Below, in pieces: positions 18,711-27,674 of a stretch of 64,000 nt of DNA. Location of the stretch: the NCBI RefSeq assembly GCF_002215495.1, contig NZ_CP021378.1:2356764-2420763 (forward strand). Direction: 5' to 3'. Position 1 is the first letter of the stretch, and each line of letters opens with the position of its first letter. The translations under genes were made by a program, and so were the position numbers. A model generated the notes under the pieces. It did not search any database and was not told the DNA's origin. It worked only from the letters and a program-made list of their open reading frames with translations. The stretch is from Porphyrobacter sp. CACIAM 03H1. GTDB lineage: Bacteria > Pseudomonadota > Alphaproteobacteria > Sphingomonadales > Sphingomonadaceae.

Positions 18711-19148
18711 CTAGCCGAACCCTTCGCCGACCTCGCCCGGAGCGAAGCGCACCAACCGGCTGTCCATCAGCGCAGCGGTGCGGTTGACGACGGCCTTCTG
18801 GTAATCCGGGTCCTTGATCATCGCGAAGAAGGCGCCCGCATTGGGGTATTGCGCGATGAAGGCGTCGTGCCAGCGTTCGCCCTCGGGGCCGGTCACGACC
18901 GTCTCGAACCGCCCGCGCCACAGGATCTGCCCGCCGAGCCGCCGGAAGATCGGGCCGCTGGTGATGCCGTATTCCTCATAGGCCCGCCGCCCGCTCCAGC
19001 CCTTGCCGGCGTGCTCGTGGCCCTCGGGATATTCGGCGAGATCGCGATAGAGCAGCAGGTTGAGCATGTTGATCGGCGTGTCGCGCGGCAGGTCCTTGAA
19101 GGCCTGGAAGTTGACGGGCGACGGGTCGATATAGGTTTCGCAGGTCAC
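18711..19148 (-). CDS. DUF1330-like small ferredoxin-fold protein
   Basis: A 145-residue protein with GTG start. The pattern MLNLLLYRDLAEYP, RRAYEEYG, GGQILWRGRFETVV, WHDAFIAQYPNAGAFFAMIKDPDYQKAVVNRTAAL is that of DUF1330-type dimeric alpha-beta barrel proteins, whose function is generally unknown. The GTG overlaps the stop of the upstream GNAT gene (GTGA), making it the last gene of an acyl-CoA ligase, GNAT, DUF1330 operon. Nothing in the sequence shows a cofactor or catalytic residue. Confidence 0.75.
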   Translation of the reverse strand: MTCETYIDPSPVNFQAFKDLPRDTPINMLNLLLYRDLAEYPEGHEHAGKGWSGRRAYEEYGITSGPIFRRLGGQILWRGRFETVVTGPEGERWHDAFIAQYPNAGAFFAMIKDPDYQKAVVNRTAALMDSRLVRFAPGEVGEGFG

Positions 19149-19651
19149 GGGTTCTGGTCCTCCCTGAGGTCGCGTTGCATATAGACGGTATCGAGCAAAC
19201 GCCCGAATTTGCTCCCGACATTGCGCATCCGCCCGGCGTGGACGAAGCCGCAGCGGGCGTGGAGCGCGACCGAGGCCGGCTCGCCGCCGCCGATGACGGC
19301 GATCATCTGCTGGAACCCGCTCGCCCGTGCCGCCTCGATCAGCGCGGGGAGCAGCACGCTGCCGATCCCTCCCCCCCGCGCCTCGTGGGCGACGTAGATG
19401 CTGTCCTCGCAGGTGTGGGCATAGGCGGCGCGATCGCGGAAGCGGGCGGCATAGGCATAGGCGACGATCCCGCCCTCCCGCTCGGCGGCGAGGAAGGGGA
19501 AGCCGCGCGCGGCGAAGTCCGCGATCTTCGCCGCCCAAGCGCCGGTGTCCGGCGCCTCGGTATCGAAGGTCGCGGTGCCGTTCGCCACGTGCCATGCGTA
19601 GATCGCGGCGATGGCCTGCGCGTCACCGTCACGCGCAGGCCGGATCGACAC
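19145..19651 (-). CDS. GNAT N-acetyltransferase, phosphinothricin-acetyltransferase-like
   Basis: About 168 residues. The sequence begins SIRPARDGDAQAIAAIYAWHV, typical of the Pat/Bar-like GNAT group. The acetyl-CoA loop is EARGGGIGSVLLPALIEAA, and the C-terminal part has GFVHAGRMRNVGSKFGRLLDTVYM. Relatives N-acetylate amino-acid analogues such as methionine sulfoximine or phosphinothricin, but the true substrate here is unknown. The start is uncertain: GTG at 19651 lies just past the acyl-CoA ligase stop, and a TTG at 19660 would overlap that stop. It is the middle gene of a three-gene operon. Confidence 0.83.
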   Translation of the reverse strand: MSIRPARDGDAQAIAAIYAWHVANGTATFDTEAPDTGAWAAKIADFAARGFPFLAAEREGGIVAYAYAARFRDRAAYAHTCEDSIYVAHEARGGGIGSVLLPALIEAARASGFQQMIAVIGGGEPASVALHARCGFVHAGRMRNVGSKFGRLLDTVYMQRDLREDQNP

Positions 19652-19652
19652 G

Positions 19653-21260
19653 TCAGGCAAGCGTGTAGTCCGCAAAGCGGTCGCGCAGGTCCTTCTTGCT
19701 GATCTTGCCCGTGGCGGTGTGGGGAATGTCGTCGACGAATTCGACGGCATCGGGCAGCCACCACTTCGCGATCTGGGGCCTCAGGTGCTCGATAATATCC
19801 TCGGACGTCACCTCGGCACCCGCCTTCTTGACCACGAACAGCACCGGGCGCTCGTCCCACTTGGGGTGATAGATGCCGATGCAGGCGGCTTCGGCCACGG
19901 CGGGGTGCCCGCAGGCGGCGTTTTCCAGCTCGACCGAACTGATCCACTCTCCGCCCGACTTGATCACGTCCTTGGTGCGGTCGGTGAGTTGCAGCGTGCC
20001 GTCGGGGTGGAGGATGCCGACATCGCCGGTGTCGAACCAGCCGTCATTGCCGACCGCGTCCTGCTCCGCCTTGAAATAGCGCCTGATGATCCACGGCCCC
20101 CGGATCTGGAGCGCACCGGAGGTCTTGCCGTCGCGCGGCAGCTCGGTGGTCATGTCGTCGAGCGCCACGGTGCGCAGCTGCACGCCGAAGATCGGGCGGC
20201 CCTGCATGGCGGTCTTCTCGACCTTCTCCTCGAGCGTGAGCTGGTCCCAGTCCCAGGTCGGCCCGCCAACGGTGCCGATGGGCGAGGTCTCGGTCATGCC
20301 CCATGCGTGCTGGACGCGGGTGCCGTTCTTCAGCAGCCGCTCGATCATGAAGCGCGGCGCGGCCGAGCCGCCGATGGTCGCGGCCTTCAATGGCGGCAGG
20401 TCGAGCCCGTTCGCGTCGCAATACTGGAAGTGTGCCAGCCACACGGTCGGCACGCCCGCCGAATCCGTCACGCCCTCGCGGATCATCAGGTCGTGCAGCA
20501 CCGCCGGATCGTTGACCGCCGAGAACACGAACTTGATCCCCGCCATCGCGCCCGCATAGGGCAGACCCCAGCTCGCCGCGTGGAACATGGGCACGACCGG
20601 GAGCATCACCGAAGCGCTCGAGAAGTTGAAGGCCGCGGATTGCAGCCCGGCGAGCGCATGGAGCACGGTCGAGCGGTGCTCGTATTGCACGCCCTTGGGA
20701 TTGCCGGTGGTGCCCGAGGTGTAGCAGATCATGCAGGGGTCGGTTTCGCCCCCGGTCACCCACTCGAAATCGCCGTCCTCGGCCGCGATCCAGTCCTCGA
20801 AGGCCGGGGCATGGGCGCCGCTATCGTAGCAGATGTAGTGCTCGACCGTCGGCCAGCGGCTCTTCATGCGGTCGACGATCGGCTGGAAGGCCGCGTCGTA
20901 GCACAGCACGCGGTCCTCGGCGTGGTTGACGATATATTCGAGCTGGTCGTCGAACAGGCGCGGGTTCACCGTGTGGAGCACCCCGCCCATCCCTGCCACG
21001 CCATACCAGCTGACGAGATGGCGCGAATGGTTCATCGCGAGGCTCGCGACCTTGTCGCCCGGCTTGAGGCCAAGTCGCTGCAAGGCCTGCGCCATCTTCA
21101 GCGCATCGCGGCGGATGCCTGCCCAGTCGGTGCGCGTCTCGCTGCCGTCGGCCCAGCGGCTGACGATCTCGCGCCCGCCCGCCTCGCGCGCGGCGTGATC
21201 GATCACTGCGGTGACCCGCATCGTCCAGTCCTGCATTGCCCCGAGCTTGCCTGCGGCCAT
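19653..21260 (-). CDS. Long/medium-chain acyl-CoA ligase (AMP-forming)
   Basis: A 535-residue ANL-family ligase. Motifs in order: the phosphate loop [14 protein letters not shown], the [11 protein letters not shown] segment, [10 protein letters not shown], the [10 protein letters not shown] hinge region, [13 protein letters not shown], and the catalytic-lysine motif [12 protein letters not shown] near the end. It should activate a fatty or other carboxylic acid to its CoA thioester for degradation or lipid synthesis. Chain preference cannot be read. The start [12 protein letters not shown] at 21260 has AGGAGAG upstream. A longer N-terminal frame has no such site. It heads the leftward operon and diverges from the OmpA-family pair. 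Confidence 0.9.
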   Translation of the reverse strand: MAAGKLGAMQDWTMRVTAVIDHAAREAGGREIVSRWADGSETRTDWAGIRRDALKMAQALQRLGLKPGDKVASLAMNHSRHLVSWYGVAGMGGVLHTVNPRLFDDQLEYIVNHAEDRVLCYDAAFQPIVDRMKSRWPTVEHYICYDSGAHAPAFEDWIAAEDGDFEWVTGGETDPCMICYTSGTTGNPKGVQYEHRSTVLHALAGLQSAAFNFSSASVMLPVVPMFHAASWGLPYAGAMAGIKFVFSAVNDPAVLHDLMIREGVTDSAGVPTVWLAHFQYCDANGLDLPPLKAATIGGSAAPRFMIERLLKNGTRVQHAWGMTETSPIGTVGGPTWDWDQLTLEEKVEKTAMQGRPIFGVQLRTVALDDMTTELPRDGKTSGALQIRGPWIIRRYFKAEQDAVGNDGWFDTGDVGILHPDGTLQLTDRTKDVIKSGGEWISSVELENAACGHPAVAEAACIGIYHPKWDERPVLFVVKKAGAEVTSEDIIEHLRPQIAKWWLPDAVEFVDDIPHTATGKISKKDLRDRFADYTLA

Positions 21261-21420
21261 GTTTCTCTCTCCTGCGATTGCGTGTGTTTCCGCCGCAGTC
21301 GTGCCGGGCGGTTCGGCCCGTTCATGCCTCTGGCGAAAACGATTGGCAATCGCTTCGCCCAACGGCGGGCACGTTTCGCCGCGAGCCGTTGAACTATTTG
21401 CACCTTCCGAGGCTTGGGCC

Positions 21421-21454
21421 TCCGGTCAACGGACCGGACCTTCGGTCGGTCCGG
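21421..21454 (+). other. Two mutually exclusive hairpins in the leader of the first OmpA-family gene
   Basis: TCCGGTC (21421-21427) can pair with GACCGGA (21432-21438). Alternatively GGACC-G-GACC (21431-21440) can pair with GGTC-GGTCC (21444-21452) around a TTC loop. The two stems share bases and cannot form together. The position is 56-89 bases before the ATG at 21510. A leader attenuator or mRNA-stability element is possible, but no T-run follows, so termination is not supported. Confidence 0.3.
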
Positions 21455-21509
21455 CGACGCCACGGCTCGCTGAACCAGCGGGCGAACACGAATGCAGGGA
21501 AAACAAGAA

Positions 21510-22643
21510 ATGAGAAAAGCAGCATTTCTGCTCGTCAGCGCCGCGACGATCCTCGCAGTGCCTGCCCAGGCGCGCGACGGCCGGGTCTATGCCGGCATCA
21601 ACGGCGGGATCGTCTTCGAGGACCAGGTGGAGATCGAGAGCGAACCCTTCCGCAGCGACACGCCCGGCAACCGCGCGCTTGCCAATACCGGCACGGGCTG
21701 GGAAGTGGACGGCGTCCTCGGCTACGATTTCGGCTGGTTCCGGATCGAGGGGGAAGCGGCCTTCAAGAACCAGGACCACGACACGCTCATCATCACCAGC
21801 AACAACAGCCTTCCCGGCCTTGTGCCGGGCCGCCGTTTCGGTCCGGACAGCACCCAGAAGACCTATAGCGGGATGGTCAACGCCCTGCTCGACTTCGGCA
21901 ACGAGGATGGCCTGCAGTTCTTCGTTGGCGGCGGTGCGGGGATCGCCCATGTCGATTTCCAGCTGAGCACGCCGGAAACGGGCCTGCTTGCCGACGACAG
22001 CGACACGACCTTTGCCTATCAGGGCCTCGCCGGGGTGCGCTACGCGCTCAGCGACACTGTCGATCTGGGCGTGAAGTACCGTTATTTCAGGGCCGACAAC
22101 GTCAATGTCGACGGCTTCGGCGGCAATCCTCTCGAGATCGCGCTGGAATCGCATTCGGTGCTCGGGAGCCTGATCTTCAATTTCGGCGGGCGCACCGAGC
22201 CGGAGCCCGCCGCGGCGCCGCCCCCGCCGCCGCCTCCCCCGCCCCCTCCGCCGCCACCGCCTCCTCCGCCGCCGCCGCCGCCGCAGGCGCAGTGCAACAC
22301 CGGCCCCTACATCATCTTCTTCGACTTCGACCGGTCGGACATCGGCGCCGAGGCCGCCAGCGTCCTCAACAGTGCCGTCACCGCCTATGCCAATTGCGGC
22401 AATGCACGGGTGATGCTCGCCGGGCACACCGACAAGGCGGGCAGCGCGCAGTACAACATGGCGCTCGCCGGGCGCCGCAACGAGGCGGTGCGCAACTACC
22501 TGACCGGGCGCGGCGTTCCGGCAGGGCAGATCAGCGGCGAGGCCTTCGGCGAGAGCCAGCCGCGTGTGCCGACCGCCGATGGCGTGCGCGAGGCGCAGAA
22601 CCGCCGGGTCGAAGTGACCTACGGTCCCGGCGCGGGGATGTAA
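21510..22643 (+). CDS. OmpA family outer-membrane protein (first of a tandem pair)
   Basis: A 377-residue porin-like protein. A signal peptide (about 1-21, ending PAQA) is followed by an eight-strand OmpA/Opa-type beta-barrel with alternating aromatic strands (GRVYAGINGG, LGYDFGWFRIEGE, VDLGVKYRYFR, HSVLGSLIFNFGG). Then come 22 consecutive prolines (about 237-258) and an OmpA peptidoglycan-binding domain (259-377) with HTDKAGSAQYNMALAGRRNEAV. It should link the outer membrane to murein. The start at 21510 gives a clean signal peptide. The C-terminal domain is about 91% identical to that of the next gene, while the barrels have diverged. Confidence 0.92.
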   Translation: MRKAAFLLVSAATILAVPAQARDGRVYAGINGGIVFEDQVEIESEPFRSDTPGNRALANTGTGWEVDGVLGYDFGWFRIEGEAAFKNQDHDTLIITSNNSLPGLVPGRRFGPDSTQKTYSGMVNALLDFGNEDGLQFFVGGGAGIAHVDFQLSTPETGLLADDSDTTFAYQGLAGVRYALSDTVDLGVKYRYFRADNVNVDGFGGNPLEIALESHSVLGSLIFNFGGRTEPEPAAAPPPPPPPPPPPPPPPPPPPPPPQAQCNTGPYIIFFDFDRSDIGAEAASVLNSAVTAYANCGNARVMLAGHTDKAGSAQYNMALAGRRNEAVRNYLTGRGVPAGQISGEAFGESQPRVPTADGVREAQNRRVEVTYGPGAGM

Positions 22644-22798
22644 GAGGGGGCCGCGAGCCCCGCCTTCCCGGACAGGCTCCGGCACCATCCGCCGCCGATC
22701 CCCACCTAGGTTGGGGTCGGCGCGGGCCGGGCCTGTCACACGCGCGAAACAGGATGTGGCTAGCTGCATCCCGTACCCAGAAAAGAGGGACAAGACCC

Positions 22799-23953
22799 AT
22801 GAAAAGAACAGCAATTTTGCTCTGCGGCGCTGCCGCAGTCGTTGCCGTGCCAGCACAGGCACGCGAAGGCCAGCCCTATATCGGCATCAACGGCGGCGTC
22901 AGCCTCGAGGATCAGGTGACGCTCGACATCGACAACGACCGCGCCGACGGCCGCCTGGAAAATGCCGCCATTGCCGACACCAAGCTCGGGATCGATGCCG
23001 ATATCGTGGTCGGCTACGATTTCGGCGCCTTCCGGCTCGAAGCCGAGGGTGGCTACAAGCGCAACGGCTATGACCGCCTGACCGTGGTGAATTCCGCCAT
23101 CCTCCCCGGCGGCCTCACGGTTGCGCCGGGCACCGTCGTCCAGAACGAGGAAGACCTCGAGATCTGGAGCGGCATGATCAACGGCCTCGTGGAGTTCGGC
23201 AGCGATGACGGCTTCCAGGTCTTCGGCGGCGGCGGGGTCGGCATCGCCCGGCTCAATCTCCCCGTCGAGGTCGCGGGCGTGGGGACCGTGATCGATGATG
23301 GCACCACCGACTTCGCGTGGCAGCTGCTCGCCGGTGCGCGGGTCGCACTGTCGCGCAGCGTCGATCTCGGGGTGAAGTACCGCTACTTCGTGATCGACAA
23401 CTTCGAGATCGAGGCCGCCAACGGCCGCGATCTGCGCGCGGACTATTCGTCACACTCGATCCTCGCGAGCCTGACCTACAACTTCGGCGGACAGGCGGAG
23501 CCCGCACCGGTTGCGGCACCCCCGCCGCCGCCCCCGCCGCCCCCGCCGCCCCCGCCGCCGCCTCCCCCGCCGCCGCCCCCGCCTCCGCCGCCGCAGGCGC
23601 AGTGCAACACCGGGCCCTATATCGTGTTCTTCGACTTCGATCGTTCGGACATCAGCCCCGAAGCGGCGAGCATCCTCAACAATGCCGTCACCGCCTATGC
23701 CAATTGCGGCACGGCGCGGGTGATGCTGGCGGGCCACACCGACAAGGCGGGCAGCGCCCAGTACAACATGGCGCTGGCCGGTCGCCGCAATGAAGCAGTG
23801 CGCGGCTACATGGTCTCGCGCGGGGTTCCGGCGGGCCAGATCAGCGGCGAAGCCTTCGGCGAAAGCCAGCCGCGCGTGCCGACCGCCGATGGCGTGCGCG
23901 AGGCGCAGAACCGCCGCGTCGAAGTGACCTACGGCCCGGGTTCGGGGATGTAA
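22799..23953 (+). CDS. OmpA family outer-membrane protein (second of a tandem pair)
   Basis: A 384-residue paralog of the preceding gene with the same layout: signal peptide MKRTAILLCGAAAVVAVPAQA, beta-barrel (about 22-235, ending ASLTYNFGG), 25 consecutive prolines (about 241-265) and the OmpA murein-binding domain (266-384). By eye the last 119 residues differ from the first copy at only 11 positions. AAAGAGGGACAAGACCC precedes the ATG as ribosome site. The 155-bp gap between the copies may hold its own promoter. A strong terminator follows 29 bases after the stop. Confidence 0.92.
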   Translation: MKRTAILLCGAAAVVAVPAQAREGQPYIGINGGVSLEDQVTLDIDNDRADGRLENAAIADTKLGIDADIVVGYDFGAFRLEAEGGYKRNGYDRLTVVNSAILPGGLTVAPGTVVQNEEDLEIWSGMINGLVEFGSDDGFQVFGGGGVGIARLNLPVEVAGVGTVIDDGTTDFAWQLLAGARVALSRSVDLGVKYRYFVIDNFEIEAANGRDLRADYSSHSILASLTYNFGGQAEPAPVAAPPPPPPPPPPPPPPPPPPPPPPPPPQAQCNTGPYIVFFDFDRSDISPEAASILNNAVTAYANCGTARVMLAGHTDKAGSAQYNMALAGRRNEAVRGYMVSRGVPAGQISGEAFGESQPRVPTADGVREAQNRRVEVTYGPGSGM

Positions 23954-23981
23954 GGCTCCCCGCCCGACGCAATGAAAAGGA

Positions 23982-24008
23982 GGGGCCGGAGCAATCCGGC
24001 CCCTTTTT
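23982..24008 (+). terminator. Rho-independent terminator after the OmpA pair
   Basis: A nine-base-pair stem GGGGCCGGA / TCCGGCCCC with a GCAA tetraloop, followed directly by TTTTT. It ends the rightward OmpA transcript and lies just before the stop of the convergent dnaE gene. Confidence 0.92.
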
Positions 24009-24017
24009 CCGTGGGCC

Positions 24018-27000
24018 TCAGGCAACCAGCCTGAGATTGCCGCGCTTCTTGAGGGGCACCAGCGCGACCCGCGAGATGCCCTCGACCGCCGCGAGCCGCT
24101 CGGCGAGTTCGCCGGTCAGCACGAAGCTGCGGCCCAGCCGCATCTCGGCCTGCCCGCCATCGGCCAGCGCCAGCCGCACCACCACCTCGCCCGCTCCGGT
24201 GGGCCGCTCGCCGCGCGCCGCCGAAAGCTCGATCTCGAGTTCACGCAGGGCCTCTGCATGGGCGATGTCGGCGGTCAGTTCCATTGCCGTCGACCCGCTG
24301 ACCGCCGCCAGCGGCCGCGCGCCGCGCACGGTGAGGCGCGGCGGTTCGTCGGGATTGGGCGAATCCAGCTCGACCGTCAGCAGCAGGCACTCGCCCGCCT
24401 GGGCCCAGCGCTCGAAATCGGGCACCAGTGCCTCCTCGAAGCAGGCGGCGGAGAACTGCCCCGATGCGTCCGAGAAATCCGCCCGCACGAAGGTGCCGCC
24501 CTTGCGGGTGCGCGCCTTGGTGATGCCTTCGACCAGCACCGCCATCACCGCCGAGCCGCGCCCGCCAACCGGCGCGCCCGCCTCCATCAGGCTCTGATAG
24601 GTGCGCGCGCCGTTGGCCGAGGCGACATCGCGGTATTGCGCCACCGGATGGGCGGAGAAGTAGAAGCCGAAATTCTCGCGCTCCCTGGCCATGCGGTCGG
24701 TGCGCGACCACGGATCGCAGGGCTGGAGGCGCAGGTCCTCGGCAGGTCCGGCATCCCCGCCGAACAGGCCCGCCTGCCCGCTGCTGCGTTCACGGATCGC
24801 GGCATCCGCCACCGCCATCAGGTGCTCGGCATTGGCAAACAGCAGCGCGCGGTCGGGCTCGAGCGCATCGAGGGCGCCGGCGCAGATCAGCCCTTCGAGC
24901 TGGCGGCGGTTCATGGTGCCCTGCGGCAGCCGCTCGAACAGGTCCTTGAGGCTGGCGAAGGGCCCGTTCGCCTCGCGCTCGGCGACGATCGCCTCCATCG
25001 CCTTCTCGCCGACATTGCGGATGCCGGCGAGCGCATAGCGCACGGCATAGCCGGTGTCTGTCTGCTCGACGGTGAATTCGGCCTCGGAGGCGTTGATGCA
25101 GGGTGCCAGCACCTCGACCCCGCCGTGCCCGTTCGGATAGCGGCGCGCATCGTCGACGAAGACGTTGAGCTTCTCCGACTGGTGCATGTCGAAGCACATC
25201 GACGCGGCGTAGAACTCTTCCGGATAATGCGCCTTCATCCACGCGGTCTGGTAGGCAAGCAGCGCATAGGCCGCCGCGTGCGACTTGTTGAAGCCGTAGC
25301 CAGCGAACTTGTCGATCAAGTCGAACAGCTCGTTGGCGCGCTTGGGTTCGATGTCGGAGACCGCCTTGCAGCCTTCGACGAAACGCCCGCGCTGGGCGTC
25401 CATCTCGGCCTGCACCTTCTTGCCCATCGCGCGGCGCAGCAGGTCCGCGTCCCCAAGCGAGTAACCGGCGAGCACCTGCGCGGCCTGCATCACCTGTTCC
25501 TGGTAGACGAAGATCCCGTAGGTCTCGGCAAGGATGCCTTCCAGCTTGGGGTGCGGATATTCGATCGGCACCTGCCCCGCCTTGCGCTGGCCGAACAACG
25601 GGATGTTGTCCATCGGGCCGGGGCGGTAGAGCGAGACGAGCGCGATGATGTCCCCGAAATTGGTCGGCTTCACCGCCTTGAGCGTCCGGCGCATGCCTTC
25701 CGATTCCAACTGGAACACCCCCACGGTGTTGCCCGCCTGCATGAGGTGATAGACCTGCGCATCATCGAGCGGCAGCGCGCCGAGGTCGATGGCGATCCCG
25801 CGCTTCTCCAGCAGATCGACGGCCTTCCTCAGCACCGACAGGGTCTTGAGGCCGAGGAAGTCGAATTTCACGAGGCCAGAGCTTTCGACATATTTCATGT
25901 CGAACTGCGTCACCGGCATGTCCGAGCGCGGGTCGCGGTAGAGCGGCACGAGCTTCGCGAGCGGCCGGTCGCCGATCACCACGCCCGCGGCATGGGTGGA
26001 GGAATTGCGGGGCAGGCCCTCCAATTGCATTGCGAGGTCGACGAGGCGCTTCACTTCCTTGTCGTTGTCGTATTCGCGCTTGAAATCCGCCGCGCCGTTC
26101 AATGAGCGCGGCAGGGTCCAGGGGTCGGTCGGATGGTTGGGCACCATCTTGCACAGCCGGTCGACCTGCCCGTAGCTCATCTGCAGGATACGCCCGCAGT
26201 CGCGCAGCACGGCGCGGGCCTTCAGCTTTCCGAAGGTGATGATCTGCGCGACGTGATCGCCGCCATACTTGCGCTGGACGTAGCGGATCACCTCGCCGCG
26301 GCGGGTTTCGCAGAAGTCGATGTCGAAGTCGGGCATCGAGACGCGTTCCGGGTTGAGGAAGCGCTCGAACAGCAGGCCCAGTTTGATCGGATCGAGATCG
26401 GTGATGGTCAGCGCCCAGGCGACCGCCGAGCCCGCGCCGGACCCGCGCCCGGGCCCCACCGGAATGCCCTGTTCCTTGGCCCACTTGATGAAGTCGGCAA
26501 CGATCAGGAAGTAGCCGGGAAAACCCATCTTCACGATCACGTCGATCTCGAATTCGAGGCGACGCTTGTAGGTGAGAACCTCGTCCCACACCCCGTTCAT
26601 CCTGAGCGCGTCGAAAGACTGTTCCTGCTCTTCCATCGCTTCGGCCGAAGGCAAGAGCAGGGCTTCGACAAGCTCAGCCCGAACGGTGTCAGGGTAGTAA
26701 GCGGCCAGCCGTTCGACGAGACCCTTGCGCGAATCCTCCGCCAGCATCCGCGCCTCGCCGGCAAGGTCGCCCGCGAGGCTCGGCAGGATCGGCTTGCGAT
26801 AGGGCGGCGCGAAGGCGCAGCGCTGGGCGATGACGAGGGTGTTGGCGGTCGCCTCGGTGAGATCCGCGAATGCCTCCTCCATCATGCTCGCGGATTTGAC
26901 GAAAGCCTGAGGGTTGGAGCGCGGACGGTCCTCCGCCTCGATCTGGGTCGAATGGGCGATGCACAGCATGGCGTCATGCGCCTTGTGCATGTGCGGTTCG

Positions 27001-27614
27001 GCGAAGTTCGCGGGGTTGGTGGCGACCAGCGGCAGATCGCGGGCATAGGCGAGATCGACCAGCGCATCCTCGGCCCGCTCGCAGACCGGATCGCCCGTGC
27101 GCGCCAGTTCGATGTAGAGGCGCCCGGGGAACAGCGCCTCCAGCCGCTCGGCCAGACGCTCGGCGGCCTCCTGCTGCCCCTCGGCGAGTAGCCGCGTCAG
27201 TCCCCCCTCGCCCGCGCCGGTGAGCGCGATCAAGCCATCGGTGCGGCCCTCCAGATCGGCGAGGGTAACGTGCGGATCGCGCTCCAGCGGACGATCGAGA
27301 TGCGCTGCCGAGACGAGATGGCACAGGTTGTCGTAGCCCGCATCGTCCTGTGCGAAGAGCGGCAGGTAGTCGACCACCCCGCGGGTCTCGTCCCGCGCGA
27401 CGCCCAGCAAGGCGCCGATGATCGGCTGCACGCCCTCACCCTTGCACGCCGCAGCGAAGGCCATGATGCCGTAGAGCCCGTTGCGGTCGCAGATCGCGAT
27501 CGCCGGAAAGCCGCGCTCCTTGGCCAGCTTGGCGATTTCCTTCGGGTCGATCGCCCCTTCGAGCATCGAATAGGACGACATCACGCGCAGGGGAACGAAG
27601 GGGGCAAAGGGCAT
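24018..27614 (-). CDS. dnaE: DNA polymerase III alpha subunit
   Basis: A 1198-residue replicative polymerase of class C. The N-terminal PHP domain opens SSYSMLEGAIDPKEIAKLA. The palm carries PDFDIDF near residue 425, and further family blocks are YRPGPMDNIPLF, GYGFNKSHAAAYALLAYQTAW and the C-terminal OB-fold region. Length is close to E. coli DnaE (about 1160). Residues about 308-341, between the PHP and palm domains, are encoded by a palindromic repeat in frame (see 26592-26690). The start MPFAPFVPLR was preferred to an upstream ATG because homologs begin at this motif. The glutathione peroxidase gene lies 60 bp upstream on the same strand. Confidence 0.95.
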   Translation of the reverse strand: MPFAPFVPLRVMSSYSMLEGAIDPKEIAKLAKERGFPAIAICDRNGLYGIMAFAAACKGEGVQPIIGALLGVARDETRGVVDYLPLFAQDDAGYDNLCHLVSAAHLDRPLERDPHVTLADLEGRTDGLIALTGAGEGGLTRLLAEGQQEAAERLAERLEALFPGRLYIELARTGDPVCERAEDALVDLAYARDLPLVATNPANFAEPHMHKAHDAMLCIAHSTQIEAEDRPRSNPQAFVKSASMMEEAFADLTEATANTLVIAQRCAFAPPYRKPILPSLAGDLAGEARMLAEDSRKGLVERLAAYYPDTVRAELVEALLLPSAEAMEEQEQSFDALRMNGVWDEVLTYKRRLEFEIDVIVKMGFPGYFLIVADFIKWAKEQGIPVGPGRGSGAGSAVAWALTITDLDPIKLGLLFERFLNPERVSMPDFDIDFCETRRGEVIRYVQRKYGGDHVAQIITFGKLKARAVLRDCGRILQMSYGQVDRLCKMVPNHPTDPWTLPRSLNGAADFKREYDNDKEVKRLVDLAMQLEGLPRNSSTHAAGVVIGDRPLAKLVPLYRDPRSDMPVTQFDMKYVESSGLVKFDFLGLKTLSVLRKAVDLLEKRGIAIDLGALPLDDAQVYHLMQAGNTVGVFQLESEGMRRTLKAVKPTNFGDIIALVSLYRPGPMDNIPLFGQRKAGQVPIEYPHPKLEGILAETYGIFVYQEQVMQAAQVLAGYSLGDADLLRRAMGKKVQAEMDAQRGRFVEGCKAVSDIEPKRANELFDLIDKFAGYGFNKSHAAAYALLAYQTAWMKAHYPEEFYAASMCFDMHQSEKLNVFVDDARRYPNGHGGVEVLAPCINASEAEFTVEQTDTGYAVRYALAGIRNVGEKAMEAIVAEREANGPFASLKDLFERLPQGTMNRRQLEGLICAGALDALEPDRALLFANAEHLMAVADAAIRERSSGQAGLFGGDAGPAEDLRLQPCDPWSRTDRMARERENFGFYFSAHPVAQYRDVASANGARTYQSLMEAGAPVGGRGSAVMAVLVEGITKARTRKGGTFVRADFSDASGQFSAACFEEALVPDFERWAQAGECLLLTVELDSPNPDEPPRLTVRGARPLAAVSGSTAMELTADIAHAEALRELEIELSAARGERPTGAGEVVVRLALADGGQAEMRLGRSFVLTGELAERLAAVEGISRVALVPLKKRGNLRLVA
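26592..26690. repeat. REPIN-like palindromic repeat translated inside dnaE
   Basis: About 99 bp. One end reads CCCGTTCATCCTGAGCGCG and the other AAGCTCAGCCCGAACGGTG, inverted copies of the same REP type. Between them CCTGCTCTT (26625-26633) and AAGAGCAGG (26653-26661) form a perfect nine-base inverted repeat, so the element can form one long hairpin. It adds roughly 33 residues to DnaE without breaking the frame. The translated ends read VRAELVEAL and SFDALRMNG, which I recognise as translated REP sequence in Sphingomonadales. Confidence 0.8.
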
Positions 27615-27674
27615 GGGCGCGAATATGCGCACATGGCCCGTCAGCGCCAAGAGGCGCTTCCACAGGAAAGTCGG

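Noticed and set aside
22212..22285. Proline tract as a sequencing or assembly artefact
   Set aside because: Both paralogs keep the reading frame across tracts of different length and mix CCG, CCC, CCT and CCA codons, which argues for real coding sequence.
22644..22798. Terminator between the two OmpA genes
   Set aside because: GGGG/CCCC pairing near 22648 and a CCCCA/TGGGG stem near 22700 exist, but neither is followed by a T-run.
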